A stretch of DNA of 64,000 bases from Flavobacterium cupriresistens. GTDB taxonomy: Bacteria; Bacteroidota; Bacteroidia; Flavobacteriales; Flavobacteriaceae. The notes beneath the pieces are model-generated. The model ran no database searches, had not been told where the DNA came from, and was given only the letters and a program-made list of their open reading frames with translations. Shown here piece after piece: positions 7,705 to 17,035 of the stretch. The translations under genes and the position numbers were made by a program. How positions within the stretch are numbered: position 1 is the stretch's first letter; every line of letters begins with the position of its first letter. The stretch spans positions 1,550,001 through 1,614,000 of the forward strand of contig NZ_CP087134.1 of the NCBI RefSeq assembly GCF_020911925.1, written 5' to 3'.

Positions 7705-9888
7705 ATGAATGCTATTATTAAATTTATGAAAAGAAATTATAAAATACTTATAGCCGTATTATGTTTGTCGGTAACCTTGTTTGCTTTCAAAATAAATGCA
7801 GATAATAAAGTTGATCCGGACCCAAATAGAGATAAAACACTTTTAGAATTATTAGCTTTTGTTATAGAAAAAGGACATTATAGTCCGGCAGAAATTAATG
7901 ATGAGTTCTCTAAGGGAATTTTTAAGGATTATATTGAGGCGCTGGATCCTTCAAAAAGATTCTTCCTGCAATCTGATATTGAAGAATTTAAGCAATATGA
8001 GCTAATGTTGGATGATCAGTTTTTAAATAAAGACCTTACTTTTTTCAACCTGACTTATACCAGATTGATGAAACGTATGGAGGAAAGCAAAAAGAGATAT
8101 AAGACTATCTTAGCGCAGCCATTCAACTATAGTGTTGATGAAACTTTTAATTCTGATTACGAGCATTTGCCTTACGCAAAAAACACAACTGAAATTAATG
8201 AAAGATGGAGAAAGCAAATTAAACTTTCTACCCTTTCTTCACTTGTTGCCAAACAGAAAATAGAAGAAGACAAAAAGAAAACAGATCCTGCTTACAAAGC
8301 AAAATCTTTCGAAGCTTTAGAGAAAGAAACACGTGACAGTTCTTTAAAATCACTAGACGATAATTTCAGTCTGATTAAAGATTTAAATAAAGAAGATTGG
8401 TTTTCTGTGTACGTAAATTCTATTATGGCACGTTTTGATCCGCACACAAGTTATTTTGCTCCGGAAGACAAAGACCGTTTTGATGTTAATATCAGTGGAA
8501 AACTGGAAGGTATTGGAGCAAGATTAACCAAGAAAAATGATTTTACTCAAATTGACGAGCTAATTTCGGGTGGACCTGCCTGGAAAGGAAAACAACTTGA
8601 AGCAGGGGATTTAATTTTGAAAGTAGCACAAGGAAACGAAGAGCCTGTAGATGTTGTAGGGATGCGTTTGGATGATGTTGTGAAAAAAATTAAAGGACAC
8701 AAAGGAACTGAAGTTAAACTTACCGTTAAAAAAGTAGATGGAAGCATCAAAGTTATTTCGATAATCAGAGACGTAGTAGAAATTGAAGAAACGTATGCAA
8801 AATCCAGTATTGTTGAAAAGAACGGATTGAAATATGGTGTAATTTATTTACCTAAATTTTATATCGATTTTGAAAACAAAGACGGTCGCGATGCCGGAAA
8901 AGATATTGCTCTTGAAGTAGAGAGATTGAAAAAAGAAGATGTCAACGGAATTGTATTGGATGTTCGTGATGATGGTGGTGGATCTTTATCTACAGTAGTT
9001 GATATTGCCGGTTTATTTATTGAAGAAGGACCAATTGTTCAGGTAAAATCTGCAGGTAAAAAGAAAGAAGTTTTATACGATAAAGATAAAAAAATCGAGT
9101 GGGACGGACCATTAGTAATTATGGTAAACAGTTTCTCTGCTTCTGCATCAGAAATATTAGCTGCGGCAATTCAGGATTACAAACGCGGTGTTATCATTGG
9201 AAGTAAGCAAACTTACGGAAAAGGAACCGTGCAAAATGTACTTGATTTGAATCAGTTTGTTCGTAATGCAAATTATGGCGACTTAGGTGCTTTGAAAATT
9301 ACAGGACAAAAATTCTATAGAATCAACGGAGGTTCAACTCAATTAGAAGGGGTTCATAGTGATGTGGTGATGCCGGATCGTTATGCTTATCTGAAAATGG
9401 GAGAGCGTGATATCGACAATGCAATGCCTTGGGATAAAATAGATCAGGCTGATTATGTTACCTGGACTTCAAACGAAAATTTTACCAGAGCAATTGCGAA
9501 CAGTAAAAACAGAATTGCTCAAAATCCGCAATTCAATTTAATTGAAGACAACGCAAAATGGATTGATGTGAAGAGCAAAGAGAATACGTACAGCTTGAAC
9601 ATTACAAACTTTAAAGCGACTCAGGAACAGGTTGAAAACGAAGGTAAAAAGTACAAACCAATTTCAGATTATAAAAACAATCTGGTATTTAAATCTTTGC
9701 CTTATGAAGAGCTTGAGATTAAAAGTGATGCTACTTTAAAAGAGAAAAGAGAAGCTTGGCACCAAGCATTATCTAAAGACGTTTATGTAGAAGAAGCATT
9801 AAATGTTTTAGATGATTTACAAACCAAAAGTAATATGGTGAAAAGTAATTCTTCAAAAATGAAGAAAGATAAATTAGTGAAGTCTTAG
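7705..9888 (+). CDS. prc: Carboxy-terminal processing peptidase (tail-specific protease, S41)
   Basis: This is a protein of about 727 residues with a signal or anchor segment (YKILIAVLCLSVTLFAFKIN). A long N-terminal helical region comes first, then a PDZ domain (near residues 245-330, GGPAWKGKQLEAGDLILKV) and an S41 serine protease core. The catalytic serine lies in SFSASASEILAAAI and the lysine in SKQTYGKGTVQ. The C-terminal DUF3340-like region is typical of the long Prc/Tsp form. It cleaves periplasmic proteins from their C-termini. A TTG at 7702 directly precedes the ATG at 7705; an ATG at 7726 is also possible. Confidence 0.94.
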   Translation: MNAIIKFMKRNYKILIAVLCLSVTLFAFKINADNKVDPDPNRDKTLLELLAFVIEKGHYSPAEINDEFSKGIFKDYIEALDPSKRFFLQSDIEEFKQYELMLDDQFLNKDLTFFNLTYTRLMKRMEESKKRYKTILAQPFNYSVDETFNSDYEHLPYAKNTTEINERWRKQIKLSTLSSLVAKQKIEEDKKKTDPAYKAKSFEALEKETRDSSLKSLDDNFSLIKDLNKEDWFSVYVNSIMARFDPHTSYFAPEDKDRFDVNISGKLEGIGARLTKKNDFTQIDELISGGPAWKGKQLEAGDLILKVAQGNEEPVDVVGMRLDDVVKKIKGHKGTEVKLTVKKVDGSIKVISIIRDVVEIEETYAKSSIVEKNGLKYGVIYLPKFYIDFENKDGRDAGKDIALEVERLKKEDVNGIVLDVRDDGGGSLSTVVDIAGLFIEEGPIVQVKSAGKKKEVLYDKDKKIEWDGPLVIMVNSFSASASEILAAAIQDYKRGVIIGSKQTYGKGTVQNVLDLNQFVRNANYGDLGALKITGQKFYRINGGSTQLEGVHSDVVMPDRYAYLKMGERDIDNAMPWDKIDQADYVTWTSNENFTRAIANSKNRIAQNPQFNLIEDNAKWIDVKSKENTYSLNITNFKATQEQVENEGKKYKPISDYKNNLVFKSLPYEELEIKSDATLKEKREAWHQALSKDVYVEEALNVLDDLQTKSNMVKSNSSKMKKDKLVKS

Positions 9889-9913
9889 TTTTTAAGAAAA
9901 ATAATTTGTTATT

Positions 9914-9953
9914 AAAACGCTCCGAAAGTTTATATTTACGGAGCGTTTTTTTA
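9914..9953 (+). terminator. Intrinsic terminator after the tail-specific protease
   Basis: AAACGCTCCG/CGGAGCGTTT form a GC-rich stem followed by a T run. Confidence 0.85.
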
Positions 9954-9973
9954 TGGATTAAAAGTATAATGAT

Positions 9974-10753
9974 ATGAGAGGATTTCTTGTTTTGAGTTTG
10001 GTAAGTATGGTGTTTTTTTCGTGTAAAAAAGAAACAGTAGTAAAAGAGGAATTAAAGGAAGAAAAAACTCTTTTTGTTTCCAATCAAAACAGTACAGATT
10101 CGTTGTATACTGTTGCGTATTTGCCCACATCCACAACGAAACAAATTGTAAAACATAAATACTACACGCTGTCTTATAATGAAAAGTTCGAACAGGCAGA
10201 GTGGGTGGCGTATGAACTTAAAAAAGAATATTTGAAAAATGGAGATTATAAACGTCCCTATTTTATTGAAGATCCCAAAGTAACAACAGGTTCAGCCGAC
10301 TGGAGGAATTATAAAAAATCGGGTTATGATAAAGGACATCTTTGCCCTGCCGGTGATATGGAGTTTGATAAAAATGCCTATAACGATACTTTTTACACCT
10401 CTAATATTTCGCCTCAAAAACATGATTTTAATAGTGGAATCTGGAACAGAATAGAACAGAAAACACGCTACTGGGCAGGAAAATACAACGATATTTATGT
10501 GGTTACCGGAGGTGTTTTGAAAGATTCGGATAAAAAAATAGGAACAGAAGAAGTTGCTGTTCCTAAATATTTTTATAAAATCATTCTGGCTAAATCAGGG
10601 ACTCAGCACAAAGCCATTGCATTTTTAGTTCCAAATGAAAATAGCGATCGATCACTTTACGATTTTGTCGTTCCGATAGAAACGATCGAAAAAACGACCG
10701 GAATTGATTTCTTTCCGAATTTGAAAAATTTAAAAAGTAGTCAGGACTTTTAG
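9974..10753 (+). CDS. Secreted DNA/RNA non-specific endonuclease lipoprotein
   Basis: This 259-residue protein has a lipobox (VSMVFFSCKK) and a beta-beta-alpha-metal nuclease fold of the NucA/EndA family. The active-site motif reads YDKGHLCPAGDM, a variant of DRGH in which the general-base histidine is kept. SNISPQKHDFNSGIWNRIE supplies the metal-binding asparagine. It probably degrades nucleic acid at the cell surface or in the periplasm. Its last eight codons overlap the last eight codons of the convergent rpe gene. Confidence 0.93.
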   Translation: MRGFLVLSLVSMVFFSCKKETVVKEELKEEKTLFVSNQNSTDSLYTVAYLPTSTTKQIVKHKYYTLSYNEKFEQAEWVAYELKKEYLKNGDYKRPYFIEDPKVTTGSADWRNYKKSGYDKGHLCPAGDMEFDKNAYNDTFYTSNISPQKHDFNSGIWNRIEQKTRYWAGKYNDIYVVTGGVLKDSDKKIGTEEVAVPKYFYKIILAKSGTQHKAIAFLVPNENSDRSLYDFVVPIETIEKTTGIDFFPNLKNLKSSQDF

Positions 10754-11392
10754 GTCCGCAATAGTTGCTGTTGGGTTTTCGGCTTTAAAAACAAAGCTTC
10801 CTGCTACCAAAACATCGGCTCCGGCCTCTACTAGTTGTTTTGCATTTTTATTGGTTACACCACCGTCAATTTCGATAAGTGTTGCTGCATTTTTTCGGGT
10901 AATCAGTTCTTTTAGCTTTTTTACTTTTGCATAAGTATTTTCAATAAAAGATTGTCCTCCAAAACCAGGATTAACACTCATGATGCAAACCAGATCAATG
11001 TCATTGATAACGTCTTCTAATAAATCAATATTGGTATGAGGGTTGATGGCTACTCCGGCTTTCATTCCTTCGGCTTTGATTGCTTGCAGCGTTCGGTGTA
11101 AATGGGTACACGCTTCGTAATGTACGCTTAGTACATTTGCGCCTAAATCAGCGAAGGTTTTTATGTATCTGTCCGGATCAACAATCATTAAATGAACATC
11201 GATTGTTTTTTTTGCATGTCTTGAAATGGCTTCTAAAACAGGCATTCCAAAAGAGATATTCGGGACAAAAACACCGTCCATGATATCAATATGAAACCAA
11301 TCTGCCTCACTGTTATTAATCATTTCGATATCACGTTGTAAATTGGCAAAATCGGCTGCTAAAACAGAAGGAGCTATAAGTGTATTCTTCAT
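10730..11392 (-). CDS. rpe: Ribulose-phosphate 3-epimerase
   Basis: This 220-residue TIM barrel interconverts ribulose 5-phosphate and xylulose 5-phosphate in the pentose phosphate pathway. Signatures are IAPSVLAADFANL, DWFHIDIMDGVFVPNISFG with metal ligands, VHLMI, MSVNPGFGGQSFI and EIDGGV. I chose the ATG at 11392 because the upstream extension to 11479 would run through a terminator hairpin and lacks family similarity. Its 3' end overlaps the nuclease gene by 24 bases. Confidence 0.96.
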   Translation of the reverse strand: MKNTLIAPSVLAADFANLQRDIEMINNSEADWFHIDIMDGVFVPNISFGMPVLEAISRHAKKTIDVHLMIVDPDRYIKTFADLGANVLSVHYEACTHLHRTLQAIKAEGMKAGVAINPHTNIDLLEDVINDIDLVCIMSVNPGFGGQSFIENTYAKVKKLKELITRKNAATLIEIDGGVTNKNAKQLVEAGADVLVAGSFVFKAENPTATIADLKVLTTF

Positions 11393-11421
11393 TGTGTAGT
11401 GGTATGTTGTGTTGTTTTTTG

Positions 11422-11429
11422 CAAATGTA
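11422..11429 (-). promoter_or_regulatory. Candidate -7 box (TACATTTG) for rpe
   Basis: An exact TAnnTTTG match on the minus strand, 29 bases before the rpe ATG and directly after the rpoD terminator. It suggests that rpe has its own promoter. Confidence 0.45.
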
Positions 11430-11439
11430 CTTATAAAAA

Positions 11440-11468
11440 ATAAAAAACTCCGGTAATCAGCCGGAGTT
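11440..11468 (-). terminator. Intrinsic terminator after rpoD
   Basis: On the minus strand AACTCCGG/CCGGAGTT form a hairpin with an eight-base loop, followed by TTTTATTTTTT. It lies between rpoD and the rpe promoter. Confidence 0.75.
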
Positions 11469-11522
11469 TCAATCATCAATCAAAAAACGAACAGTCAATC
11501 AAACTGTTGTTTGCGTTAAAAA

Positions 11523-11579
11523 GGTTTCAAGTTTAAAGTTTCAAGTTACTAAAACAACTCGAAACTTTAAACCTGAAAC
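11523..11579. repeat. Palindromic interspersed repeat (GTTTCAAGTTTAAAGTTTCAAGTT type)
   Basis: Two inverted arms of about 24 bases (from 11524 and ending at 11579) match with two mismatches around an eight-base loop. Related sequence occurs at 40777-40821 and 51664-51707. Confidence 0.7.
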
Positions 11580-11587
11580 AAATATTT

Positions 11588-12451
11588 TTATCCTAAATAC
11601 GTTTTAAGAATTTTACTTCTTGAAGTATGTTTTAATCTGCGGATTGCTTTTTCTTTAATCTGACGTACACGCTCACGAGTTAAGTCGAAAGTTTCTCCAA
11701 TTTCCTCAAGAGTCATTGGGTGTTGATCACCAAGACCAAAATACAAACGAACAACATCTGCCTCTCTTGGAGTTAATGTTTCTAAAGAACGTTCGATTTC
11801 AGTACGTAAGGATTCATGAATTAATTCTCTGTCCGGGTTTGGAGATTCTCCTGAACGTAGAACGTCATAAAGGTTAGAATCTTCTCCTTCAACAAGAGGT
11901 GCATCCATAGATAAGTGACGACCAGAGTTTTTCATAGACTCTTTTACATCATTTACAGTCATATCAAGTTCTTTTGCAATTTCCTCAGCAGAAGGTGGGC
12001 GCTCGTTAGATTGCTCTAATAAGGCATACATTTTGTTGATTTTATTGATAGAACCAATTTTGTTTAATGGTAAACGTACAATACGTGATTGTTCTGCCAA
12101 AGCCTGAAGGATCGATTGACGAATCCACCAAACTGCGTAAGAGATAAATTTGAAACCACGAGTTTCATCAAAACGTTGAGCCGCTTTAATTAGACCTAAG
12201 TTTCCTTCGTTAATTAAATCAGGAAGTGTTAATCCTTGATTTTGATATTGTTTTGCCACAGAAACTACGAAACGTAGGTTGGCTTTTGTCAATTTTTCTA
12301 AAGCTCTTTGATCACCAGCCTTTATTCTTTGTGCTAATTCTACCTCTTCATCTGCGGTAATTAGGTCAACTTTTCCGATTTCTTGTAGATATTTATCTAA
12401 CGATGCAGTTTCACGATTGGTTACCTGCTTGGTGATTTTAAGTTGTCTCAT
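11588..12451 (-). CDS. rpoD: Principal RNA polymerase sigma factor (RpoD/SigA type)
   Basis: This 287-residue sigma-70 protein directs transcription of housekeeping genes. It starts almost directly with region 1.2 ([21 protein letters not shown]) and has region 2 with [18 protein letters not shown] for -10 melting. Region 3 ([12 protein letters not shown]) and region 4.2 ([20 protein letters not shown]) complete it. Region 1.1 is absent, as is usual for the short primary sigma factor of Bacteroidota, which reads TAnnTTTG/TTG promoters. It stands alone, with a terminator downstream and about 225 bases of upstream leader. Confidence 0.96.
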   Translation of the reverse strand: MRQLKITKQVTNRETASLDKYLQEIGKVDLITADEEVELAQRIKAGDQRALEKLTKANLRFVVSVAKQYQNQGLTLPDLINEGNLGLIKAAQRFDETRGFKFISYAVWWIRQSILQALAEQSRIVRLPLNKIGSINKINKMYALLEQSNERPPSAEEIAKELDMTVNDVKESMKNSGRHLSMDAPLVEGEDSNLYDVLRSGESPNPDRELIHESLRTEIERSLETLTPREADVVRLYFGLGDQHPMTLEEIGETFDLTRERVRQIKEKAIRRLKHTSRSKILKTYLG

Positions 12452-12675
12452 GTTGTTGTCTCCCTATTTTTTTAAAGTGTACAAATAGTTATACGTAGGA
12501 AGGATAGAAAAAGTTACAACGAAGTGAAAATAATTTTAAAAATATTGTATCGAGTTTTTGAAGTTGGCTTAGTTTGTTGTAAATCTTATAGTTAGTAAGG
12601 TGTTTTCTGTCTCGCTAATAATGAAAATTGTAGTGGTTTCTAATACGTTTTCAAATATAATGAATTTGAATAACG

Positions 12676-12714
12676 AAAAACTCCTTTCTTCAAGATTTGA
12701 AGAAAGGAGTTTTA
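12676..12714 (-). terminator. Terminator of the TonB/DUF4249 gene cluster
   Basis: AAAACTCCTTTCTTCAA/TTGAAGAAAGGAGTTTT form a long stem, 20 bases after the stop codon of the last cluster gene on the minus strand. Confidence 0.8.
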
Positions 12715-12733
12715 TTCGTTAATGGTAGTGAAT

Positions 12734-14497
12734 TTAATTAGAAGTATTTACTTCTATGATTTCTTTTGCAGAAACAGGAAGCCCGTTTTCAGTAAAACCT
12801 TCGAGACTTATTTCGTATTTTCCTGATACATCAGAAGTGAAAAACGAAACGGTATTTTCTTTGTTTTCTAAAGTTAATTGAGGTTCCCAAAGTAATTGGT
12901 ATCTGTAATCCGGAATTCTATTCTCTTTGTTTTGGTCGTTATAATTTTGTTTAAACGCGATGATTTTATTTTGAGGTCTTTGAATTTCAGTATTTAAAAT
13001 AAAATTACCGTGCGCTGAAGTCACATAATCATTGTTTTTAGTTGTGAAATTTATAACACCGTTAAATGCTTTTGGACCATAAAAATAAACGCCGGGAACG
13101 ATACTTACTTTATATATGTTTTCTGTTTTATAGGTAAATAACTCATTTACGTTCTGAATCAGAAGTCCGTCAACTAATACCAAAGCGGGTTCAGAAAAGT
13201 ATTCCAGATCATAATTTATATCTCTAAGATTTAAGGAGTAATTATTGTCTTTTTCACGATAGTACATTTCTTTTATAACTTCCGTAATGGTTTCTTTTAA
13301 AGTAGGAAACTTGGTGTAATCGCCAAGAATGTATTCTTTTTGTAAAGGATTATAGAACGGATAAACACTGGAACCGTTGGTAATACTGTCTTTTTTTAGT
13401 GAATAATAGGCATTTTCAATCTGATTAGCGATCGATCGTTGTTCGATAGTGCTTTTGTAATCAGAGGTTAAGAATGTTTCATCTGTATTTTTTAGATCAG
13501 ATAAGTTGTATCCTTTATTTTTGTCAACGTCTATTTTATAGTCATTTTTATCATTGCCTATTATTTGAACAACAGCATTAGAATAATTAGGGTCTTTATC
13601 CAGAATAAAATTAAACTTTCCGGATGGGTTTGTCTGTGTTATTTTAAAGGCATATTCTTTACCGGGTATTGATAAAGCCACGGTTTTATGATTTATCTCG
13701 CCAGGATTTTTAGTGTTTGTAATGCAGCCTGAAATAATCTCGCCTCTAAGTTCCGGAAGAAAACGGATCGAATCATTCATACGGTTTGTCAGCTCATTAT
13801 TGGTGTTGAATTTTACAAACTCAGCAGCATTCATTTGTCTTTTAGAAGGTAAATTGTCGATTTTTTTTACAGAGAGAGAGTAACTTCCTTTGTTTGTTTC
13901 AGCGGTTAATGATTTTATTTTTAATGCGACTTGTTCTCTTTCCTGAAAGGTAGTTTTATCCAGTTGTATGGCAAACGTTTTGTCTTTGATTGAATTTTCG
14001 GTAACAGATTCGTTTCCTGTTGTTTTGGTTTCTTTGCTTGCCGAATTCGTTTTGTTGCTTACCAAATACGGATTTATTAGCAAAAGGTCTGTTTTTGCTG
14101 TTTTTAAATCCTTTTTGTTCAACATCCATTTGGTATAGGCGATAAGTTTGTAGTTGCCTGTTTCAATGGTTGTTGGAATGAAAAAATCCCCTTGTCCTTT
14201 TCCGTTATCCAAATAGATTTTATTACTAAAAATAACTTGGCTGTCACTATTAACAAGGTCAACATAGGCTATTTTACTAATTTCACTCCAGGTGTTATTG
14301 GTCGGATTGGTACAATACAATTTACAATGCAGTGTTTCTCCTGCAATTAAGGTTGTGTTGTTTAAATGAACAAATAGGGTTTCGTTAGTAGCGATACTAA
14401 TCGGTTCACTTTTGCTCAACGAACTATTTTGTGCCATAGCAAAAGTATTTATTGCTAGTAGCATGATTGTGCCGGTTATTTTTTTTAATCTATCCAA
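12734..14497 (-). CDS. Exported MG2-like / receptor-plug-like protein of a TonB cluster
   Basis: This 587-residue protein has a signal peptide ending near FAMAQ. Residues 30-150 (SIATNETLFVHLNNTTLIAGE, then ETGNYKLIAYTKW) resemble the MG2 beta-sandwich of alpha-2-macroglobulin-like proteins. Near residues 430-490 the segment PALVLVDGLLIQNV and GVINFTTKN resembles a TonB-receptor plug, but no barrel follows. The start overlaps the preceding DUF4249 gene by 13 bases, which indicates coupled expression. It may be a surface or periplasmic partner of the receptor at 17036. The function is not established. Confidence 0.7.
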   Translation of the reverse strand: MDRLKKITGTIMLLAINTFAMAQNSSLSKSEPISIATNETLFVHLNNTTLIAGETLHCKLYCTNPTNNTWSEISKIAYVDLVNSDSQVIFSNKIYLDNGKGQGDFFIPTTIETGNYKLIAYTKWMLNKKDLKTAKTDLLLINPYLVSNKTNSASKETKTTGNESVTENSIKDKTFAIQLDKTTFQEREQVALKIKSLTAETNKGSYSLSVKKIDNLPSKRQMNAAEFVKFNTNNELTNRMNDSIRFLPELRGEIISGCITNTKNPGEINHKTVALSIPGKEYAFKITQTNPSGKFNFILDKDPNYSNAVVQIIGNDKNDYKIDVDKNKGYNLSDLKNTDETFLTSDYKSTIEQRSIANQIENAYYSLKKDSITNGSSVYPFYNPLQKEYILGDYTKFPTLKETITEVIKEMYYREKDNNYSLNLRDINYDLEYFSEPALVLVDGLLIQNVNELFTYKTENIYKVSIVPGVYFYGPKAFNGVINFTTKNNDYVTSAHGNFILNTEIQRPQNKIIAFKQNYNDQNKENRIPDYRYQLLWEPQLTLENKENTVSFFTSDVSGKYEISLEGFTENGLPVSAKEIIEVNTSN

Positions 14498-15720
14498 AAT
14501 AAAGGTTTAATGTTAGATGAAATTTTAGTACAGTCGCCACAAGGGGCAGGAGTAAAAACATAGTTTGCATAGTCACCACCACCACTAAGAGTTGCAAAAT
14601 AGACGTACTCTCTTCCGGACCCGGTAACGATAGAATATATTTGTGGGCCACGGCAGAATTTTTCTGTAAAGCAATTAGGTAATTCTATTTTTTGACTACA
14701 ATCTGCGATAAACGAAGGATAAGGATCGTCTATAAAGATATCTCTGAAATTAAAAAAGATTCTTTTTGTGGAAACGGATGATACTTCAAAATAGCCAATT
14801 ATTTTCTCGTCGGGATTACTATTTGATTTTAAATTACCATAATTAAACCCCGGTTGGATTTGTGATAAAAGACTTGCGGAAGTCGAAAGACTTTTTAGTG
14901 TTTTATAATAAGTGTATGAGGTTAAATTCTGAACATACTCGCGTACAACAATGCTATATCGTTCATAAAGAATAGGATCTTTAATATCTATAAAACGTAT
15001 GGGCAGATTGATTTTGTCTTCGCTAAGACCTACATTGCTTACTAATATTATATCGTCTGATTTTCTTGTGGTATAACATACTCTTGATTCGCTATTACCT
15101 CTGGGAATACTCAAATAAGTATAGTTCGGTCCTGGGTTACTTGGATCGGGGGTCAACTTATTTGGTTTCCAATCCGGAGATATTATTTTATAGGTTTCAG
15201 CGTATTCGAATCTGTAAAATTGTGATTTTGAACTTGGATCTTGACTGGTCACCACTATTTGTACCCCTTTTTCTCCGTCTATTGTTTCTATTTTTGGTTC
15301 TACGTTAATTTGGTTAACAGGAGTCAGAGTCTCCGTTGCAGACGAGTATGATTTGCCGTCGTTTGTTGTGATATTTAATTGGTATGACTTCCCTGTAATC
15401 GCCTGGAAAGGATTTTTTGAAACATAAAGACCGGAGAAATCTTCAAATTCAAATTCATAGGTATTGTTGTCACTGTCGGTTACATAAACACTTGCCCCTT
15501 TTTCAGGAGTTGGACCATACTCCTCCAGACGATAAGATCTGGTAATTTTTATTTCCTGTTTTTTTAACTCATTTGTAATGTTGGCCTGAACAACCGGTAT
15601 ACTTTCAAAGGTATTGGTTTGAAAAACATATTGCTCAGTGCAACTACCTATAGAAAGGCAGAAGAGCATCAGGGCAACTGTCTTGTATAAAAGGTTACTA
15701 TGTTGAACTATAGATTTCAT
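14485..15720 (-). CDS. DUF4249 lipoprotein, copy 2
   Basis: This 411-residue lipoprotein has a lipobox FCLSIGSC and a DUF4249 domain over nearly its whole length. I chose the start at 15720, rather than 15744, by alignment with the paralog at 15805, since both begin MK then NLLYKT and share SCTEQYVF. Long stretches match the paralog (LKSLSTSASLLSQ, RIFFNFRDIFI, CGDC and KPLFW near the end). DUF4249 genes commonly accompany TonB-dependent receptors in Bacteroidota, so a surface-exposed substrate-binding partner is likely. The substrate is unknown. Confidence 0.85.
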   Translation of the reverse strand: MKSIVQHSNLLYKTVALMLFCLSIGSCTEQYVFQTNTFESIPVVQANITNELKKQEIKITRSYRLEEYGPTPEKGASVYVTDSDNNTYEFEFEDFSGLYVSKNPFQAITGKSYQLNITTNDGKSYSSATETLTPVNQINVEPKIETIDGEKGVQIVVTSQDPSSKSQFYRFEYAETYKIISPDWKPNKLTPDPSNPGPNYTYLSIPRGNSESRVCYTTRKSDDIILVSNVGLSEDKINLPIRFIDIKDPILYERYSIVVREYVQNLTSYTYYKTLKSLSTSASLLSQIQPGFNYGNLKSNSNPDEKIIGYFEVSSVSTKRIFFNFRDIFIDDPYPSFIADCSQKIELPNCFTEKFCRGPQIYSIVTGSGREYVYFATLSGGGDYANYVFTPAPCGDCTKISSNIKPLFWID

Positions 15721-15804
15721 AAAGAGATAAATTTGTGATTTCATTTTGATTAACGAACTATTTTGTGTCAGCTAATTTTTTTATTATTAGTGTACTGTAC
15801 TTCT

Positions 15805-17025
15805 TTAATCGACCCAAAATAAAGGTCTGATGTTAGAAGAAATTTTAGAACAATCGCCACATCCTGCAGTAACAAATAACAGGGTTGCCATCTTGTTTCG
15901 CTGTGCATAATATACCTCTTCAAATCCCGATCCGGCAACTAACGAATGTATTTTTGGGCCACTACAACCGACCTCACCCCAACAATTAGCATATTCTTTG
16001 ACATAACAAGGGGTAAAAAATGGCGGATACTGATCTTGTATAAAAATGTCTCTAAAATTAAAGAAAATTCTTTTTGATGAAACGGACGAGACCTCAAAAT
16101 AACCGACTATTTTCTGGTCTGCATCGTCATTTGATTTTAAATTACCATAATTAAAGCCTGGTTGCACTTGTGACAAGAGACTTGCAGAAGTAGAAAGACT
16201 TTTTAATGTTTTATAATAGGTGTATGAGGCTAAATTCTGAACATACTCCCGTACAATAATACTGTAACGCTGAAGAATAATAGGATCCTTAACACCTATA
16301 AAACGGATCGGTAAATCGATGCGATCTTCACTAAGGCCAACGTTGCTTATTAAAATGATGTCATCAGATTTTTTGGTAGTGTAACAGACTCTTGCTTCTT
16401 TTTTGTGGGGAACTACCAGATAAGTAAAATAAGGACCGGGATTACTCGGGTCTACTATAATTGTATTAGGATTCCAATCGGGAGCTACTACTTTGTAGGT
16501 TTCTTCGAATTCAAATCTGTAAAATTGTGACTTTGAGGTTGGATCATTACTGGTTACCCTTATTTGTACACCTTTTTCTCCATCGATTGTTTCGATTATT
16601 GGCTCGACCTTAATTTCATTTACAGTAGTTAAAGTTTCAACTTCAGACGAATAGGATTTTCCGTCCTTGGATGTAATGTTTAGTTGGTATAATTTTCCGG
16701 TAATAGCCTGAAATGGAGTGTTTGAAACATAAAACCCTGAGGATTTTTCAAATTCAAATTCGTAAGTATTTTTATCACTATCTGTTACATAAACAGTTGC
16801 ACCATCTTCAGGAGTTGGTCCATTTTCCTCAAGACGATAGGATCGGGTAATTTTAATTTCTTGTTTTTTTAATTCATTTGTAATGTTTGCCTGAACGACA
16901 AGAATGCTTTCAAACGTATTAGTTTTAAAAACATATTGCTCCGTACAACTGCTAATGAAAAGACAAAAAAGAGACAAAACAATTGTTTTGTACAGCAAAT
17001 TAATATGTCGAATGGTATATTTCAT
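15805..17025 (-). CDS. DUF4249 lipoprotein, copy 1
   Basis: This 406-residue lipoprotein (lipobox LFISSC) is highly similar along its full length to the gene at 14485, showing a recent tandem duplication. It starts 10 bases after the stop of the TonB receptor gene. The C-terminal region differs most (GEVGCSGPKIHSLVAGS here), while the CGDCSKISSNIRPLFW ending is shared. Paired cysteines near the end could form disulfides outside the cell. It is probably a lipoprotein partner of the receptor, by analogy with other DUF4249 loci. Confidence 0.85.
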   Translation of the reverse strand: MKYTIRHINLLYKTIVLSLFCLFISSCTEQYVFKTNTFESILVVQANITNELKKQEIKITRSYRLEENGPTPEDGATVYVTDSDKNTYEFEFEKSSGFYVSNTPFQAITGKLYQLNITSKDGKSYSSEVETLTTVNEIKVEPIIETIDGEKGVQIRVTSNDPTSKSQFYRFEFEETYKVVAPDWNPNTIIVDPSNPGPYFTYLVVPHKKEARVCYTTKKSDDIILISNVGLSEDRIDLPIRFIGVKDPIILQRYSIIVREYVQNLASYTYYKTLKSLSTSASLLSQVQPGFNYGNLKSNDDADQKIVGYFEVSSVSSKRIFFNFRDIFIQDQYPPFFTPCYVKEYANCWGEVGCSGPKIHSLVAGSGFEEVYYAQRNKMATLLFVTAGCGDCSKISSNIRPLFWVD

Positions 17026-17035
17026 CTATAAATTA

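Noticed and set aside
11393..11479. N-terminal extension of rpe
   Set aside because: It would translate through the rpoD terminator and a -7 box; the family start matches 11392.
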